Shown here piece by piece: positions 10,376-21,528 of a stretch of 64,000 nt of DNA. The notes under the pieces are model-generated. The model saw only the letters and a list, made by a program, of their open reading frames with translations, was not told the origin of the DNA and made no database searches. Location of the stretch: NCBI GenBank assembly GCA_029378245.1, contig JARKIF010000033.1:434001-498000 (forward strand), written 5' to 3'. Position numbers and translations under genes: made by a program. Positions within the stretch are counted from its first letter, which is position 1; each line of letters starts with the position of its first letter. The DNA is from Roridomyces roridus (Eukaryota; Basidiomycota; Agaricomycetes; Agaricales; Mycenaceae).

Positions 10376-13300
10376 CTAGAGCTCGTCGTACCCCCCAAAG
10401 CCAAGAATATCCTCATCCGTGACAGCTGCGGCTTGTGCACCATCATCCGGCGCATCCTCTCCCTCCTCATCAGATTCTTCCTCAGAAGACGCGTCGTCCG
10501 ACTCGTTGCCATTGCCATTTTCCACCTCCATCTCGTCTTCGTCTTCCTCTGGTTCATCCTCGGCAGCTGTGTCATCAAATTCTTGGAGGGGATCACTATC
10601 CTCCATCTCAACATCCTCTTCCTCTTCATCCGAGTCTGGCGCGGCACTCAACTCATGCAGCGGCCCAGCGGAGGCTCCTTTCTTTCCCGTACGATGACCG
10701 ACAGCGTCAGGTGAGTAACGCATGAACATGTCTCTATCGACAAATCTGACCAAAATCAGCAAGTAAAACCCCGAATGTAAAAAGACACACGAGTTGACAT
10801 AGTACCAGGCCCAATCCTCGTCATTCTTCCCATCAAATCGGCGAGCAAAGGAATGGCCAGGCAACAGAGCAGCCGTTCTTCCGTAATGAAATGCCGGGAT
10901 TAGATGGACGGCGCGCACAATTTCTGCCGGGTCCAAGAAACCGAATGCGCCACTTTCGGGATTGGTCGCATCCAGAAAGCCGATACGATGAGGTCGTTTG
11001 TACCGCCATCCACCCGGGTTCTCCATGTCACGCCCGAACCATCGAACCCAGACAAACTCCATGCGGTGGATTTTCGACCCATTTTTGGAATTAGGGCCTC
11101 TGTGACGGACAGCAGCATGGAAGATGCTGATGATACGTCCGTACCAGAAGGGATGGGAGGTTGCCTCATCCTCGTCTTCATGTGCTAGCACCATGAAGTC
11201 AGGATGAGTGCGCGGATTGAGGGTGTCTTCATCGCGCCGCACGTCATATGTCGTGTGATTCACTCGGAGGACGCGGTGGGTATAAAGACGCTCCCCGATG
11301 ATGTGAACCTCATCCAGCTCGTCGTCCGTATATTCGACCTCGTCGCCATCATAGGGGACTTCAAGGAGGCGGCCGAGAAGGTGGGCCTTGAGTTTTGGCA
11401 GAAAATCCTATGTAAAGGTCAAACACTTTCGCAATATTGGACTTTGCTCACGTACCGTAGCGGCGACATCATCTGGAAACTCGTCGTCGATTTCATCCGT
11501 GCGGAGGAACGTCCGTTTTGATTCTGAGATGTGGTGGTGCTGGCCTGGAGGAGTGCGCGGCAACTCGTCCTCTTCGGCGTCTAGACTTTTGTGGGTGTGT
11601 TTCGTAGCCGGTGTCGTCTTTTCAGCAGTGTCTGTAGCAGGGGTATCTGCGGAATTCTTCTTTTCAATGGCAGCGTCGGCCATGCGCTGCTTGATCCCCA
11701 AAGCAAGTCGTCGTCGTCGTTCTGAGGCAGCGATCTGCCGCTCAAAACAACGCTTGTTCGTCTTGGCGTAGAGCCTCTTGGCCACCCGATGTGAGAGTTC
11801 ACCCTGCTAAAGGTTAGGACAAATCACGTAGATAGATTTGCAACACACAATTTGAGTCGAGTACGAGTCGGTTGTGCCAACCTCCACGATGGTGTCTGTG
11901 TAGTCACCCATAGCATGCCATTTGTAGGTGCCAAGGTTCCACGCTTTGCGAACCTTCTGCAGCTTTTGGGCAGGGACCGGCGGCGGGTTGTCCGGATTTG
12001 ATTTTGCGCTCTTCTTTGCCAATCGTCGTACTCGTCGAGCGGATTCGGTGGGGAGTTCGTACGTCACGTATGTGTTGCAAGTATTTCGACTGAATCGACG
12101 AGCTTGAGAGCCGAGATCAGTCGTAACAGCCCGGAAAGATTTGATAGTCGAGTCGCCGTGCATGCGGAGTTTGCTGTAAGCATGCCAAGTGGCGAAGATG
12201 TAGATGAGGGTGAGTACAATGGCGTTGTGAGGCTCAGGGAGAAGACCCTCGAACGCCGGGTATGCGCACTGTACTCGATATTATGTCGCCGTCAAACGAA
12301 GAGGAATAAATAACTTGCCTGAAGAATATCTTCAAAGTTGCGCGCCGCCATTTTCTTCATTTCCGAAACGTTCGTGTGAAATCGACGAATGGTGCTACGC
12401 CCAAAGGTTGGTATCTGCCGAAATCTGCAGTAATCCATCAAGATAAAGGAGGACTTGTGTGTGTACCAGAAACCTACCTTTGGTCTAATTCACCCACCAA
12501 GTGTTCGCCCTCCGCCTGCACGATACGAACCAGATGCACAAAAAGGGACTTCCAAGTTCCCAGCTCCACCTCGTGCAAAAGGTCCGGCACGAACATGGAG
12601 TAGAAATTGAAACCCCACTCGGCAAGCTTGGAGAATGCATTCTGCAAGACATGAGTCTTTATTGAAGAATGATTGAAGTACGCACAGTGGTGGGGACCCA
12701 GGAGAATGGTTTCAAGAGTGCTTCGATCGCCGATCCGGCAACTAGCCTACCCTTCTCAAAGATCCACCCGCGCACCCGTGCAATGATGGACCGGCGACGC
12801 GGCGTATCCTCGCGAATGTTGGCCCGCCGTTTCATGTCGTTCTTCGTGCCCATCTCCGATATTTGAGATTTTTCTATGAAGCATCGAGGGCATGGACAGC
12901 CGCTGAAGTACTTGATGGTGGCAAGAAGGACCCTGGAGGCGCATTAGACGCAACCTTAGTTCAAAGAAAGAAATTTACTTCTCAGGGTAATCCGCACCGT
13001 ACGTGAAAAGGCGGGGGAAGAAGAGGCGCTCGACGCCATCATAGCATTTGACGATGATGCCGTGAACGTACGCGTGAATAAATTCATCTGAGAGCAGGAG
13101 GTCCCACACCGCGTGCATGACTTCACGCTTGAGGTGAGCGAGGATATCAGCAGACGGCGGGAAACCAAATCTTGCACGGTAAATGTCTTTGAGCGAATCC
13201 GGCAGCTGAACATATTCAATGAATGAAGAAATGGAAGACATGGAGCATACCGATGGGAAATATGCCTGGTGCTGTCCAGCATTTGCCGATGGTTTTGCTC

Positions 13301-14632
13301 GGATGTACTTGGAGAGATTGCCGAAAAAAGTGTAAAGTGGCCAGAGAGCTGCGTTGCCGAAATTCGCGAGGTGCGTAGCATCTGACCAGAGCATGAATGC
13401 AGCAACGACACATTCAAGCCAAGGTTTGTCTGGTGGGGGTGGAGGTAGCTCTTGATGTGCTTTGAGCATGCGACGCGAGGTGTATACTTCGCCGTACATG
13501 ACCTCGTGTCCATCGGGGAGCGGGGGCATGCCATATTCGTCGATGGGTCCATCCACCTCTTCCACCTCTACGTCGGGGTCGTCGGGATTGTGCTTGGGGT
13601 CCCAGCGATATTGGAACGGCGTAAGGTGCATTTGCTCGAAACCCGGGCTCTGGAATGCCTCCGTCATGACGTCAAGAAGCGGGCGATATATGAGACCAGG
13701 AATCTCAAACTCTACCGCGTCCGACTCGGGCACGCAGACACCCTTGGCCGGGAGCTTGACTGTGATCATGGCCGTCTTCCACTTGTTGGATGCCGATTCG
13801 TTATCCGGATCCAGGCCTTCAGCGTCGTCAAGCCGCTTGTTCTCCCGCGCCGCACTAAAGTCCTTCAGGTGGTTGACGTCGAAATCCTCGGCCAGGAAAA
13901 CGTCGGTAACCAACGCGTCGAGTTCCGCGATTGATTTGAGACTAGAACCGAGGTGGAACCAGATCATCAACCGCGCAACCGTTGCGCTAAGGAAGGGGTA
14001 CCATGGAGGAGTGTTGGGCTGGAAGAAGGGGACCTTCGGTGCAACCAGAAGCTCTGGTGACTTGCAAAGATCGTCGATGCTGATGGTCTCGTCGGGATCG
14101 CGAGTAGGGCGGTTAGGGAAAACTTTGTAAAGTCCATGACGATTTGGCTCCGTTTTCATCCACTTTGGCGGCGTCTCTGCCTCGTCGTTCTCAATCGGGG
14201 GAGGAGTGGGACAGGCCGGAGGGGAAACCGCACGTTCCACAACAGTCGGCGTCTCCGGAGGGTCGTCCCGGTAGCGAGCAGGCTTGCGGATACGACGACT
14301 GGGAAGCCCCTTGGGACGCAGAGGAAGAGGGCTCGGCGGGGAGACAATAGGCGTCGGAGGACGAATATCAATACTCTGTGAACGGTGTTACTAGTAGCTC
14401 GAGACGCGGAAAAGGAATTTGAATTAGAAAGAATACTTGCATTGTCCGCCATAGTCTGATTTGCGGTCTCGAGCGCGGCGGCAGCAGCGGCAGCAGCCTG
14501 AGCGTCAGCTGCGACAACGCTTTGTACTCCCTGAGTATGCTGCGCCGTAAGTATCTTGCATTTTTTGTAGTGCAAGGTCATGCCGCGACCACTGGAGATG
14601 CCCGTTTGTCGACAGTACGTGCATTGGGCCAT
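10376..14632 (-). CDS. Plavaka transposase
   Basis: Ten exons (14632-14441, 14375-13251, 13205-12979, 12932-12686, 12641-12478, 12424-12319, 12268-11849, 11803-11456, 11407-10791, 10745-10376) join in phase to 1271 aa without a stop. Two introns use GC donors (GCAAGT). The N-terminus holds a C2H2-like finger (CTYCRQTGISSGRGMTLHYKKC). Family motifs follow in order: HLTPFQYRW, YGEVYTSRRMLKAHQEL, VAAFMLWSDATHLANFG, LWPLYTFFGNLSKYIR, a CPCPRC zinc knuckle, FVPDLLHEVELGTWKSLFVH, NFEDILQCAYPAFEGLLPE, LRVNHTTYDVRRDEDTLNPR, FVWVRWFGRD, AFGFLDPAEIVRAVHLIPAF, WYYVN then FVDRDMFMRY. A long acidic tail ends the protein. In this family the protein cuts and rejoins the element ends in the nucleus. A 45-base intron at 13250-13206 stays in frame if retained, so start and length are firm but that exon border is less so. 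Confidence 0.92.
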
Positions 14633-15046
14633 GAGAACAAGAATTTGAAATAAGACGAGTAGACCCCTGAGGGTCATGAACGAGGGATGTGGACTCGAGT
14701 CGAGTCGGAAAAGCACGCGTCGCGTCGTCAGCAGCTGGGAGAGGCGTCGGCAGATGCAAGGGCTTTGCAGGGATATAACAGGCTTGAAGGTGTATGCAAG
14801 GACCTTGCAAGTTCAGTGAAAGGCTACGAATGCCTTTGAAAGCAGAGGTCGGGCTGGGAAGCCCTTGGAAGTGACTTGCAAAGCGCGTCAAAGGCCTGTC
14901 AAGACTTTGACCGGATCAAAAGTCCTTACTTGGGTATGACATTTTTGGTGATGTGGTTTGTGTCAAGCTGTCTCGGTGACAAGCATCTCCGATCAATTGC
15001 ATCCGCAGCCACGTCTCTTCTCCTCCCCTCCCCATCCCCCGCCAGC

Positions 15047-16376
15047 ATGCCTCCCACTCCGACGGCCTCCAATGCCATGGTCGTAAGTCTCACAGCCTTC
15101 CCAAAGCCCACCTCAACTCGACTTGACAGACGGGCGTCGTCTGCTTCTACCTCGTTGCTGCCCTCTCGGTGCGCCCATTTCCTCCGCAGCCAGGACCCAA
15201 TCTGACGCAGATGGGCATCAGATGGTCATGGCGTTCGTCCTCGTTCATCTCTCCTTCGAACGACCTCTAATGAGCGCAGAAACAAATGGGTGCTCAACAT
15301 AACCTCCGCCCCCATGTTCTTCCTCCTAACGCAGCTCGCCATTGCTGTCGTCCTCTTCGTATCTGCCAACGCTATGCGGATCCTTCCAGACCGCCTCACG
15401 TTTGACCTCAAAATCTGCAAGGCGCTCTTCCCGATGGTCGCGCTTAGTCTCCTCAGTCTGACGTGTGTCCGCCGCACTCTCCACGCCAATCTATCACTTA
15501 ACCCCACACAGTCTAAGCAATTTTACCCTGAAATACGTCGATGCATCGTTCTACCAGGTGGCCCGAGGTGCGAGTATTCAGCTGTTGTCACATTCTTCTC
15601 TTCTGAAATTCACCGAGGCCTCGTACTCCCCTTCACCGTCGCCATCTCCGGCTTCGTCCTGCACACCTCCCCCTCCCTGCGCATCCTCGTCGCTTGCGCA
15701 CTCGTCACATCCGGCTTCTTCGTCGGAGTCTTCCTCGACGGCACCGCTCTCCCCCTCACCGGTGTCGGTTTCGGCGTAGCCAGCTCAACCGTCACAGCCC
15801 TCCACTCCGTCGTGATCAAGCAGAGCCTCAACGCCGTAAACGGCAGCGCCATCCTCCTCTCCTGGTACACGCACATCATGAGCGTCGTCGCCCTCTCCCC
15901 GATCGTCCTCTTCTTCGAAGGTCCCGCTGTCTCGCAGCTCCTATTCCCACCGCTGGCTGGGACACCCGATGCTAGCGCTGCGCTGCGCACTTTTATCTGG
16001 GGCTCGCTCATCACTGGGGGAGTCGGCTTTTCGATGTCGCTTGCGAGTTTGTTGAGTATCAAGGTTACGTCGCCTATAACGCACATGGTGAGCAGTGCGG
16101 TGCGGGGTGTGGCGGCGAGTTTGCTTGGGGTGTGGTTGTTCAAGGATGTCGTTACGAGGTGAGCTGGATTTTTATCCCCCATGTCCTCCCCGCGCTCACA
16201 ACTCCCACAGCGGTCGCGCCTCGTCAATATTCATCATCCTTGCCGGATCCGTGTATTACACGTGGGTCAAGCACCAAGAGGGGGAGGCGGCGAGGCAGAA
16301 TGAGAAGGAGGCTGCTGCGGATGTCAGGTTGGCCGATATGGAGGGTGGGAAGGGTAAGGAGGGTGCAGGTGCGTGA
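15047..16376 (+). CDS. Nucleotide-sugar transporter, SLC35C1 / GDP-fucose-transporter type
   Basis: Seven exons (15047-15082, 15130-15168, 15222-15232, 15280-15462, 15512-15567, 15618-16158, 16211-16376), including an 11-base microexon, join in phase to 343 aa. It is a polytopic membrane protein of the drug/metabolite transporter fold with about ten helices. Visible landmarks are NKWVLNITSAPMFFLLTQL after helix 1, LSNFTLKYVDASFYQVARG (typical of this branch), LVLPFTVAISGF, a KQSL loop, and HMVSSAVRGVAASLLGVWLF near the end. The tail is hydrophilic and charged. Proteins like this carry a GDP-sugar into the Golgi in exchange for GMP; the substrate here is not proven by sequence. The Plavaka right end lies 97 bases upstream of the start, so its promoter may have been altered by the insertion. 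Confidence 0.85.
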
Positions 16377-16674
16377 AGCGTGATTGATACCAGTTGTTGT
16401 GATACATAGAGTGAGTTGAGGTGCGGGGTGGGGATAAAATGTATTTATGTATTCAGGTCGTTGGTTGAGGTGAGAGATTCAGAGGGGGTGCTGAACAGCC
16501 CAGCGCAGTGAGATCCAAAAGAATCCGACAAATGGGAAGCCTTGGTCCCGAATCGAACGGGTCATGTCCCCATAGTCTCCGCTCTATACGAGCCATCGCT
16601 ATTCGCGAGGGGAACGCAAACTGTGGGTAGTCATCCTGGTTTCTCGATGTTTGAACTCATTCCACGATCGTCAG

Positions 16675-16988
16675 CAATTTCGCTGAAAACACTCTTACAA
16701 TATGTCAGCACCAACCTGGTCGACTTCTCGTTCTCCTGCTTCGAGGCAAAGGTCCCTGAGATTCTGTCCTACCTCCCCGCCTCGGATTGGAAATCGATCA
16801 CGGTCTCCATCCAGAAGCACGGCGACCGAGTGCCTTGGGCCGCCATCGACGCAGAGTTGGCACACGAACGATTTCAGCGCTTGCGCAAGTTCACTATTTG
16901 TGATTTCTATGCGTACAAACTCTTGACGGTTGAGACGAGGGATCTACTCCCGCGGGCGAATGCGAGGGGGATACTGGGTCTTTCGTGA
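16675..16988 (+). pseudogene. 5'-truncated F-box-type paralogue (copy 2 of 4)
   Basis: Only the last third of the family is present, in one open frame: TLLQYVSTNLVDFSFSCFEA, then LSYLPASDWKSITVSIQKHG, AAIDAELAHERFQRLRKF and a C-terminus ARGILGLS. It aligns with residues from about 275 to the end of the gene at 35787-36932. The F-box and the middle are absent upstream, where instead a tRNA-like motif (GAATCGAACGG at 16550) occurs. It is probably a remnant of a tandem duplication with the intact copy that follows. Confidence 0.75.
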
Positions 16989-17907
16989 GTAATCGAAAAG
17001 GTGAGTCAGTCGCCGTGAAAATTGCTGAGCGTCCCGTTCATATTTACGGCCTCAGAGTTGATCCCGATGGTTCGCCCGGCGAATTATGCATGCAGGAATG
17101 GGGTCATGTTTATAATCTGCGTGCTCCACGTCTATTCCGGACTATTGGACTATTTTTTCTACCACCTTCATCTTGTACTCGCTACCAAGGCACGGCTTTG
17201 TCAATTTAGCGTTGATCATCCCATCGGATCCACGGATTACTCAAACCCTAATGGAACACGGACAGAGAACAAGGCAGAACGCGGAGGTTGCGTGCGGATG
17301 TGTCAGTTTGGCGGAGATGGAGGGTGCTAAGAGGACCGAGCGTAGAAAAAAAGGCTCCGGTAGTGAGGCGGGTGTAACTCACTACCAATGCGAGCTAATA
17401 TCTAAAAGTCCACTTCCGGAAGGTTGAAGCTCCTCAAATCGCTCACTCCTCGACGTTGTTCAAATGTGTGACACTCTACGGGGCCGTGTAAGGCCATCTA
17501 ACTATTTATACTGTATACTATTCAGTGAGTCAGGTAGTGAGTCAAGAGTCAGAAGAAGAAAAGTCTCCGCGCCGCTGCCAACCGCGGTACTCGCGATCGG
17601 CACCGTATGCACAGCCCGAGGATGCCGTAGTTGCCGAAGAGACGTGCTTGATCACTTACACCGAGCTGAAGCGGGTGCTCCGCGTGCTTCGTGAGTCTTG
17701 CCGCTGACTCATGCGGCCTGCGGCATTCCCACGTGTACACTGCAGTACTCGAGAAACTGGAAGAGGTCAACCGAAAGGCTCAAGAAAGGCTGCTTTGCCG
17801 AACGTTGCCAGAATGTGATTGATTGGTCTCAATCAGATCTTTGTCGTGACTCATGCGATCGTCGATCAAGGCCGCTTGCCACAAACCACCACGACGCCCT
17901 CTTGCCG

Positions 17908-19060
17908 ATGCGCGATTTCCCTCAAGAACTTATCGAGCAGGTCATAGACTGCTGCCACACCTCCGACCCGTCTATACCGTCTCCAGACATAGGGACGTAT
18001 GGTCTGGTCTGCACGAAATGGGTGCCACGAAGTCGATTCCACTTATTCTCTCACGTGCGGGTTATGGCAATCCACAGGCTATCTACGCTTCTGGATTTCA
18101 TCGCAAACCGTCCCAGCATCCTTTTCTACATCCGCCACTTGCAGGTGGACATGGGCGCACTCGTAATCGACCAGGGATTGCTCGAGAGGATGCACCACTT
18201 GCCCAACCTCACATCTATCCGGCTTCGCGTAGTGTCCACATGGGTTCTGCCCTCCGAGCCCGAGTCCCTGTTTCCCCACCTGCGAGCCTGGTCATCGCAC
18301 TCCCCGTCAATTTCGCACCTTCACCTCGATCGATTTATACTTGGTGTTCCGGGCCAGTTTGAGTGCCGCGACAGCCTGATTCTCGCGATGCTTTCCTGCG
18401 TGCCGTCAGTCACATCGCTCACTGTTGGGAGGGACATCAAGATCTTCAAAGACGCGACAACTCCTGTCGTCCCTCTACCCCTTCAGCTGAGCGAATTGAC
18501 CGTCGTCGGGCTCGATGTTTCGCACGCCCTCTTTTCCAGCTTCATCGCGCATCCGCCCTCCTCAATGCCGCATCTAACTTTTCTTGACCTCGACCCGCCC
18601 TGCGCAGTGGAAGCATCGGCGCAGACATACCTGAAACGCGCTGGGCACAGTCTCCGGTCCATTCGAGCCATTTCCCTCCAGGGGTGGAGTGAAAACAGTC
18701 AGCCCCTTTCCTAATCCTCCAGTAATGAATTCACAATCCCCAGCCATACAGCTCAAGCGGCTCCTACAACATACCAGCACGAACCTCACTGACTTCGCCT
18801 TTTCGTGTTTTCAGCCGCAAATTCCTGACATTCTGTCCTGCCTGCCCTCCGCGGACTGGAATTCGATCACGGTCTACATTCAACATTCCGCCGGCCGAAT
18901 CCCATGGTCCGCCATTGACGCAGAGCTGGCGCACGAGCGATTCCAACATTTGCGCAAGTTCGCTGTGTTTGACTTCCACTCGCACAAGTTCTTGACGGAG
19001 AGGACGAGGTCTTTGTTACCGGCCGCGGATGCAAGGGGAATACTGGATCTTACGGTATAG
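17908..19060 (+). CDS. F-box-like protein (copy 3 of 4)
   Basis: Begins MRDFPQELIEQVIDCC, an F-box-like start, followed by YGLVCTKWVPRSRFHLFSHV, the usual second helix and linker in basidiomycete F-box proteins, then leucine-rich segments. Frame 1 stops at 18714, but the homologous C-terminus continues in another frame. A 55-base intron (18689-18743, GTGAAA donor, CCCCAG acceptor, CTAAT branch-like motif) restores it in phase, giving exons 17908-18688 and 18744-19060 and 365 aa. The paralogue at 35787 has no intron there, so a frameshift is the alternative. F-box proteins recruit substrates to SCF ubiquitin ligases; the target is unknown. Its upstream flank (CCACCACGACGCC) is shared with the other copies. 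Confidence 0.72.
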
Positions 19061-20141
19061 ATCGTGAGTCACTCGGCGTAAGCATCTTGAAGCATTCGAT
19101 TGATGTTTTCTTTTCTGCTGTGTAGCGGAATGTGGATGTGCTGCGCAGAGTTTTCCCCGGCGTGCATGCAAGACGGAGGTCGGGTGTTCTGTATTGGGAC
19201 GATTTGCTCCTCATGTATTCTATACTCTTTCACACCGACCTGTCGTCCCATACTTGCTGCTCATCCTCATGAACCCATCCAGAACTATTCGATCAGTTGA
19301 CAGTCAGGAAGCTGCTTCGGAACAACACTATACATGTATCGATTGGGTGATGGTTATGAGCAGGCTCGAAGCGATTGGCAAACGAATATGCCTGCGACGA
19401 CCTGGAAAAATGTAGTACTAGTAGCAAGCAGCCTGAGGCCCTCCTCCCAAATTGAACGGGATGTTCCAGAAGGCTGGCACTATCCGAGGGCGGACACAAA
19501 CCTTTCGGCGTGCGTTGGATGGATTCACTTATATGGACGGCCATCGGGGAGGGGCGATTGTATGTTGTGATTGGGCGATCTCGAGCAGGGGAGGGGAGAT
19601 CTGGATGGAGCGAGGATGTAGTGGCAACAGGCGCGGTCGTTGTTCGATTTGTCGATCATCATCGGTGGGGAGAGATAGGACGGGATAAACCGCCGCGGCG
19701 AGTTGTGCAGCGAAAGCCGCGCGGTGGGCTTGTAGAGTGAGTATCTTTTCGTCGATTCTGGCCAGACGAGAGCACAGTTCAGCTGTGGTCATGGTGGTGA
19801 AAAGACAGAGAGGGAAATAACAAGGGCAAACATGTCGCAAGTCAAATCATGCGTCAGCCATCACCTGCTTTGAGGGCCATTGCGGGTGCATGGCAATCCG
19901 AGTCTGTAGGTTGAGCCTGGTGAAGTCTGTTGGTACTACTGCATTTGGACTGACAAGTGGGGTGAGATCATGGGTCACGGCGGGGACAAAGCAATCCCGA
20001 GAGGGATGCTTTACAAGTGAGATGCAAAGAATGGCCCGAGAAAAGCTGTATTTTCTCTGTACGCGACGAGAGAGGATGGGGACAAGTCATCTGTATTTAC
20101 AGTCCGTCGTCCAAAGAGCCGAAAACCAAGAAATTGGGCGA
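19061..20141. other. Intergenic with a dispersed repeat copy at 19341-19480
   Basis: No gene recognised. Bases 19341-19480 resemble 32370-32535: both contain GGTGATGGTTATGAG, a CTCGAA block, then GCCCTC followed by CCCAA(A)TTGA(A/G)CGGGATGTT. The last part resembles a reversed tRNA T-arm, as in the other dispersed copies. Confidence 0.45.
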
Positions 20142-20149
20142 GACACAAG

Positions 20150-20751
20150 TAGTGCTGGCAAGGTTCGGTTCGGTTCGGTTCAGCAGCATTTTTTCCGAAC
20201 CCCGAACCTGAACCTGGCGTTCGGTTCGGGCCATTGCCGAACCTTGAACCTGAACGTGCGTTCGCGTTCGAACCCCGCCGGTCCCTGATCCCAAGAATCC
20301 TCCCAAAAAATTGCTCTGTGGCTGAGGGTACCTGGGAAGGAGTCAACTGAGGTGCTTTGGAGAACCCGATGGATCGTGTACGGCGCTGTAATGTGCAGCC
20401 GACACATTCCCGCCACTATTGATGTGCCATCAATCATCTTGATGAAAAGTCAGAGGCGCGCAACACGGCGTAAAAATGGGCTACAAGGGTGTGAATGTTA
20501 CCGGATGGGTATACTTGCTACAGATCACACCGCACTGCCAGAAATGTGGGAAATCCGGCATGAAATTGATACAATTGTGCTGATGGGGTTCACTTTCAGG
20601 TTCAGGTTCGAACGCGCGCCGTGCTGGCCGAACGCCGAACCGAACTTGCGTTCAGGTTCAGGGATTTCGTGAACCTGAACGCTGAACCCGCGTCCGGTTC
20701 AGGTTCGGTTCAGGTTCGAACCGATTTCTGAACCGGACCTTGCCACAACTA
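20150..20751. mobile_element. Non-autonomous hAT-type element (MITE), 602 bases
   Basis: Flanked by a perfect 8-base direct repeat GACACAAG (20142-20149 and 20752-20759), the hAT target-site signature. Termini are inverted: TAGTGCTGGCAAGGTTCGG at the left and, reversed, TAGTTGTGGCAAGGTCCGG at the right. The subterminal 120-150 bases at each end are built of short GGTTCGG/GGTTCAG repeats in both orientations. The middle holds no transposase ORF. Confidence 0.85.
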
Positions 20752-20759
20752 GACACAAG

Positions 20760-21528
20760 AGACGCGCGCCAGGCCTAGGTACGTGAGACGAGGGAGTTCA
20801 AGTGGGTTGTTAAAACACGACGTTGTCGCCCGTAGGTCCAGTCGATGCGTGGTGGTGGTGGGAAACAAGAGGCGTGGCCGCGTGCCTGTCAACGGAACCG
20901 AAACGGAACTGTCATCGGCTGTCAAACATGGAGGTCCCGTTCCGCGTCCGACAGCGTCCGACTCGCCGTCGGCAGAGATGTTGATAACACGGAGGCCGGC
21001 AGAAGTGAGCACTGAGCAGGAATGGAGATGCATGTCCAAGGGCGTAAGAGTCATTGACTAAGAGGGTACCAAATGGAGCCAGAACACCTCCAGAATTACC
21101 TTATAAGGAATTTGTTGGAGCCAAACACACAGGGCTCAAAGATGTCATTGAAAAAAATTGGACCCCACTTTTGCGGGAAACGGGCCGATAAGACCGAGCT
21201 TAAAAATAAATTTTTAAGACTCGGAACTCCATCAGACGCATCTCTCTTCTTGACCACCACGGTGGCACCACCGACCTTTCTTCGCAGACCCTTGATCCAG
21301 GGCCGTCAGCTTCTTGGCTTTGCTTTTTCTCCCTCTCCCTCTGCTCCCAATTGGCTCCCGCTCCTGTAAGTGTGTAACTTCATTGCACACCACCTCCCTG
21401 TCTCTTTCGGCCGTGTACTTTCTGGCAGGAGCTCGTCTCTTCAACAAGCAGAAAATGATAATATCACTATAATACTCCGAGACCGCGCAAAGAACAAGAA
21501 AATACCACCAGAATAACAAACACATCAG
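20760..21528. other. Intergenic, no gene recognised
   Basis: Short ORFs on both strands without recognisable features. The stretch 21061-21230 is AT-richer. Bases after about 21300 probably belong to the 3' flank of the minus-strand gene that ends at 21529. Confidence 0.3.

Larger units (their letters stand above)
7782..14950 (-). mobile_element. Complete Plavaka-type (CACTA-like) DNA transposon
   Basis: About 7.2 kb. Both ends read CACCAAAA[G/A]TG[G/T]C inward, with GC-rich subterminal repeats built on AAGGGC/CCTTGCAAG motifs; an 18-base perfect inverted match CTTCCAAGGGCTTCCCAG lies at 7911-7928 and 14854-14871. AT flanks both ends. The boundaries are supported by the split F-box flank: minus-strand sequence CTTGACACAAACCACAT outside the right end continues as ATGCACCACGACGG outside the left end, matching the uninterrupted CTTGCCACAAACCACC and ACGACG upstream of the paralogue at 17908. 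It carries an intact transposase and an intact cargo gene, both on the minus strand. Introns are complete and all frames open, so the insertion appears young and may be competent. Confidence 0.85.

Noticed and set aside
10419..10725. Serine- or histidine-rich plus-strand ORFs
   Set aside because: They are shadows of the acidic tail of the transposase on the opposite strand.
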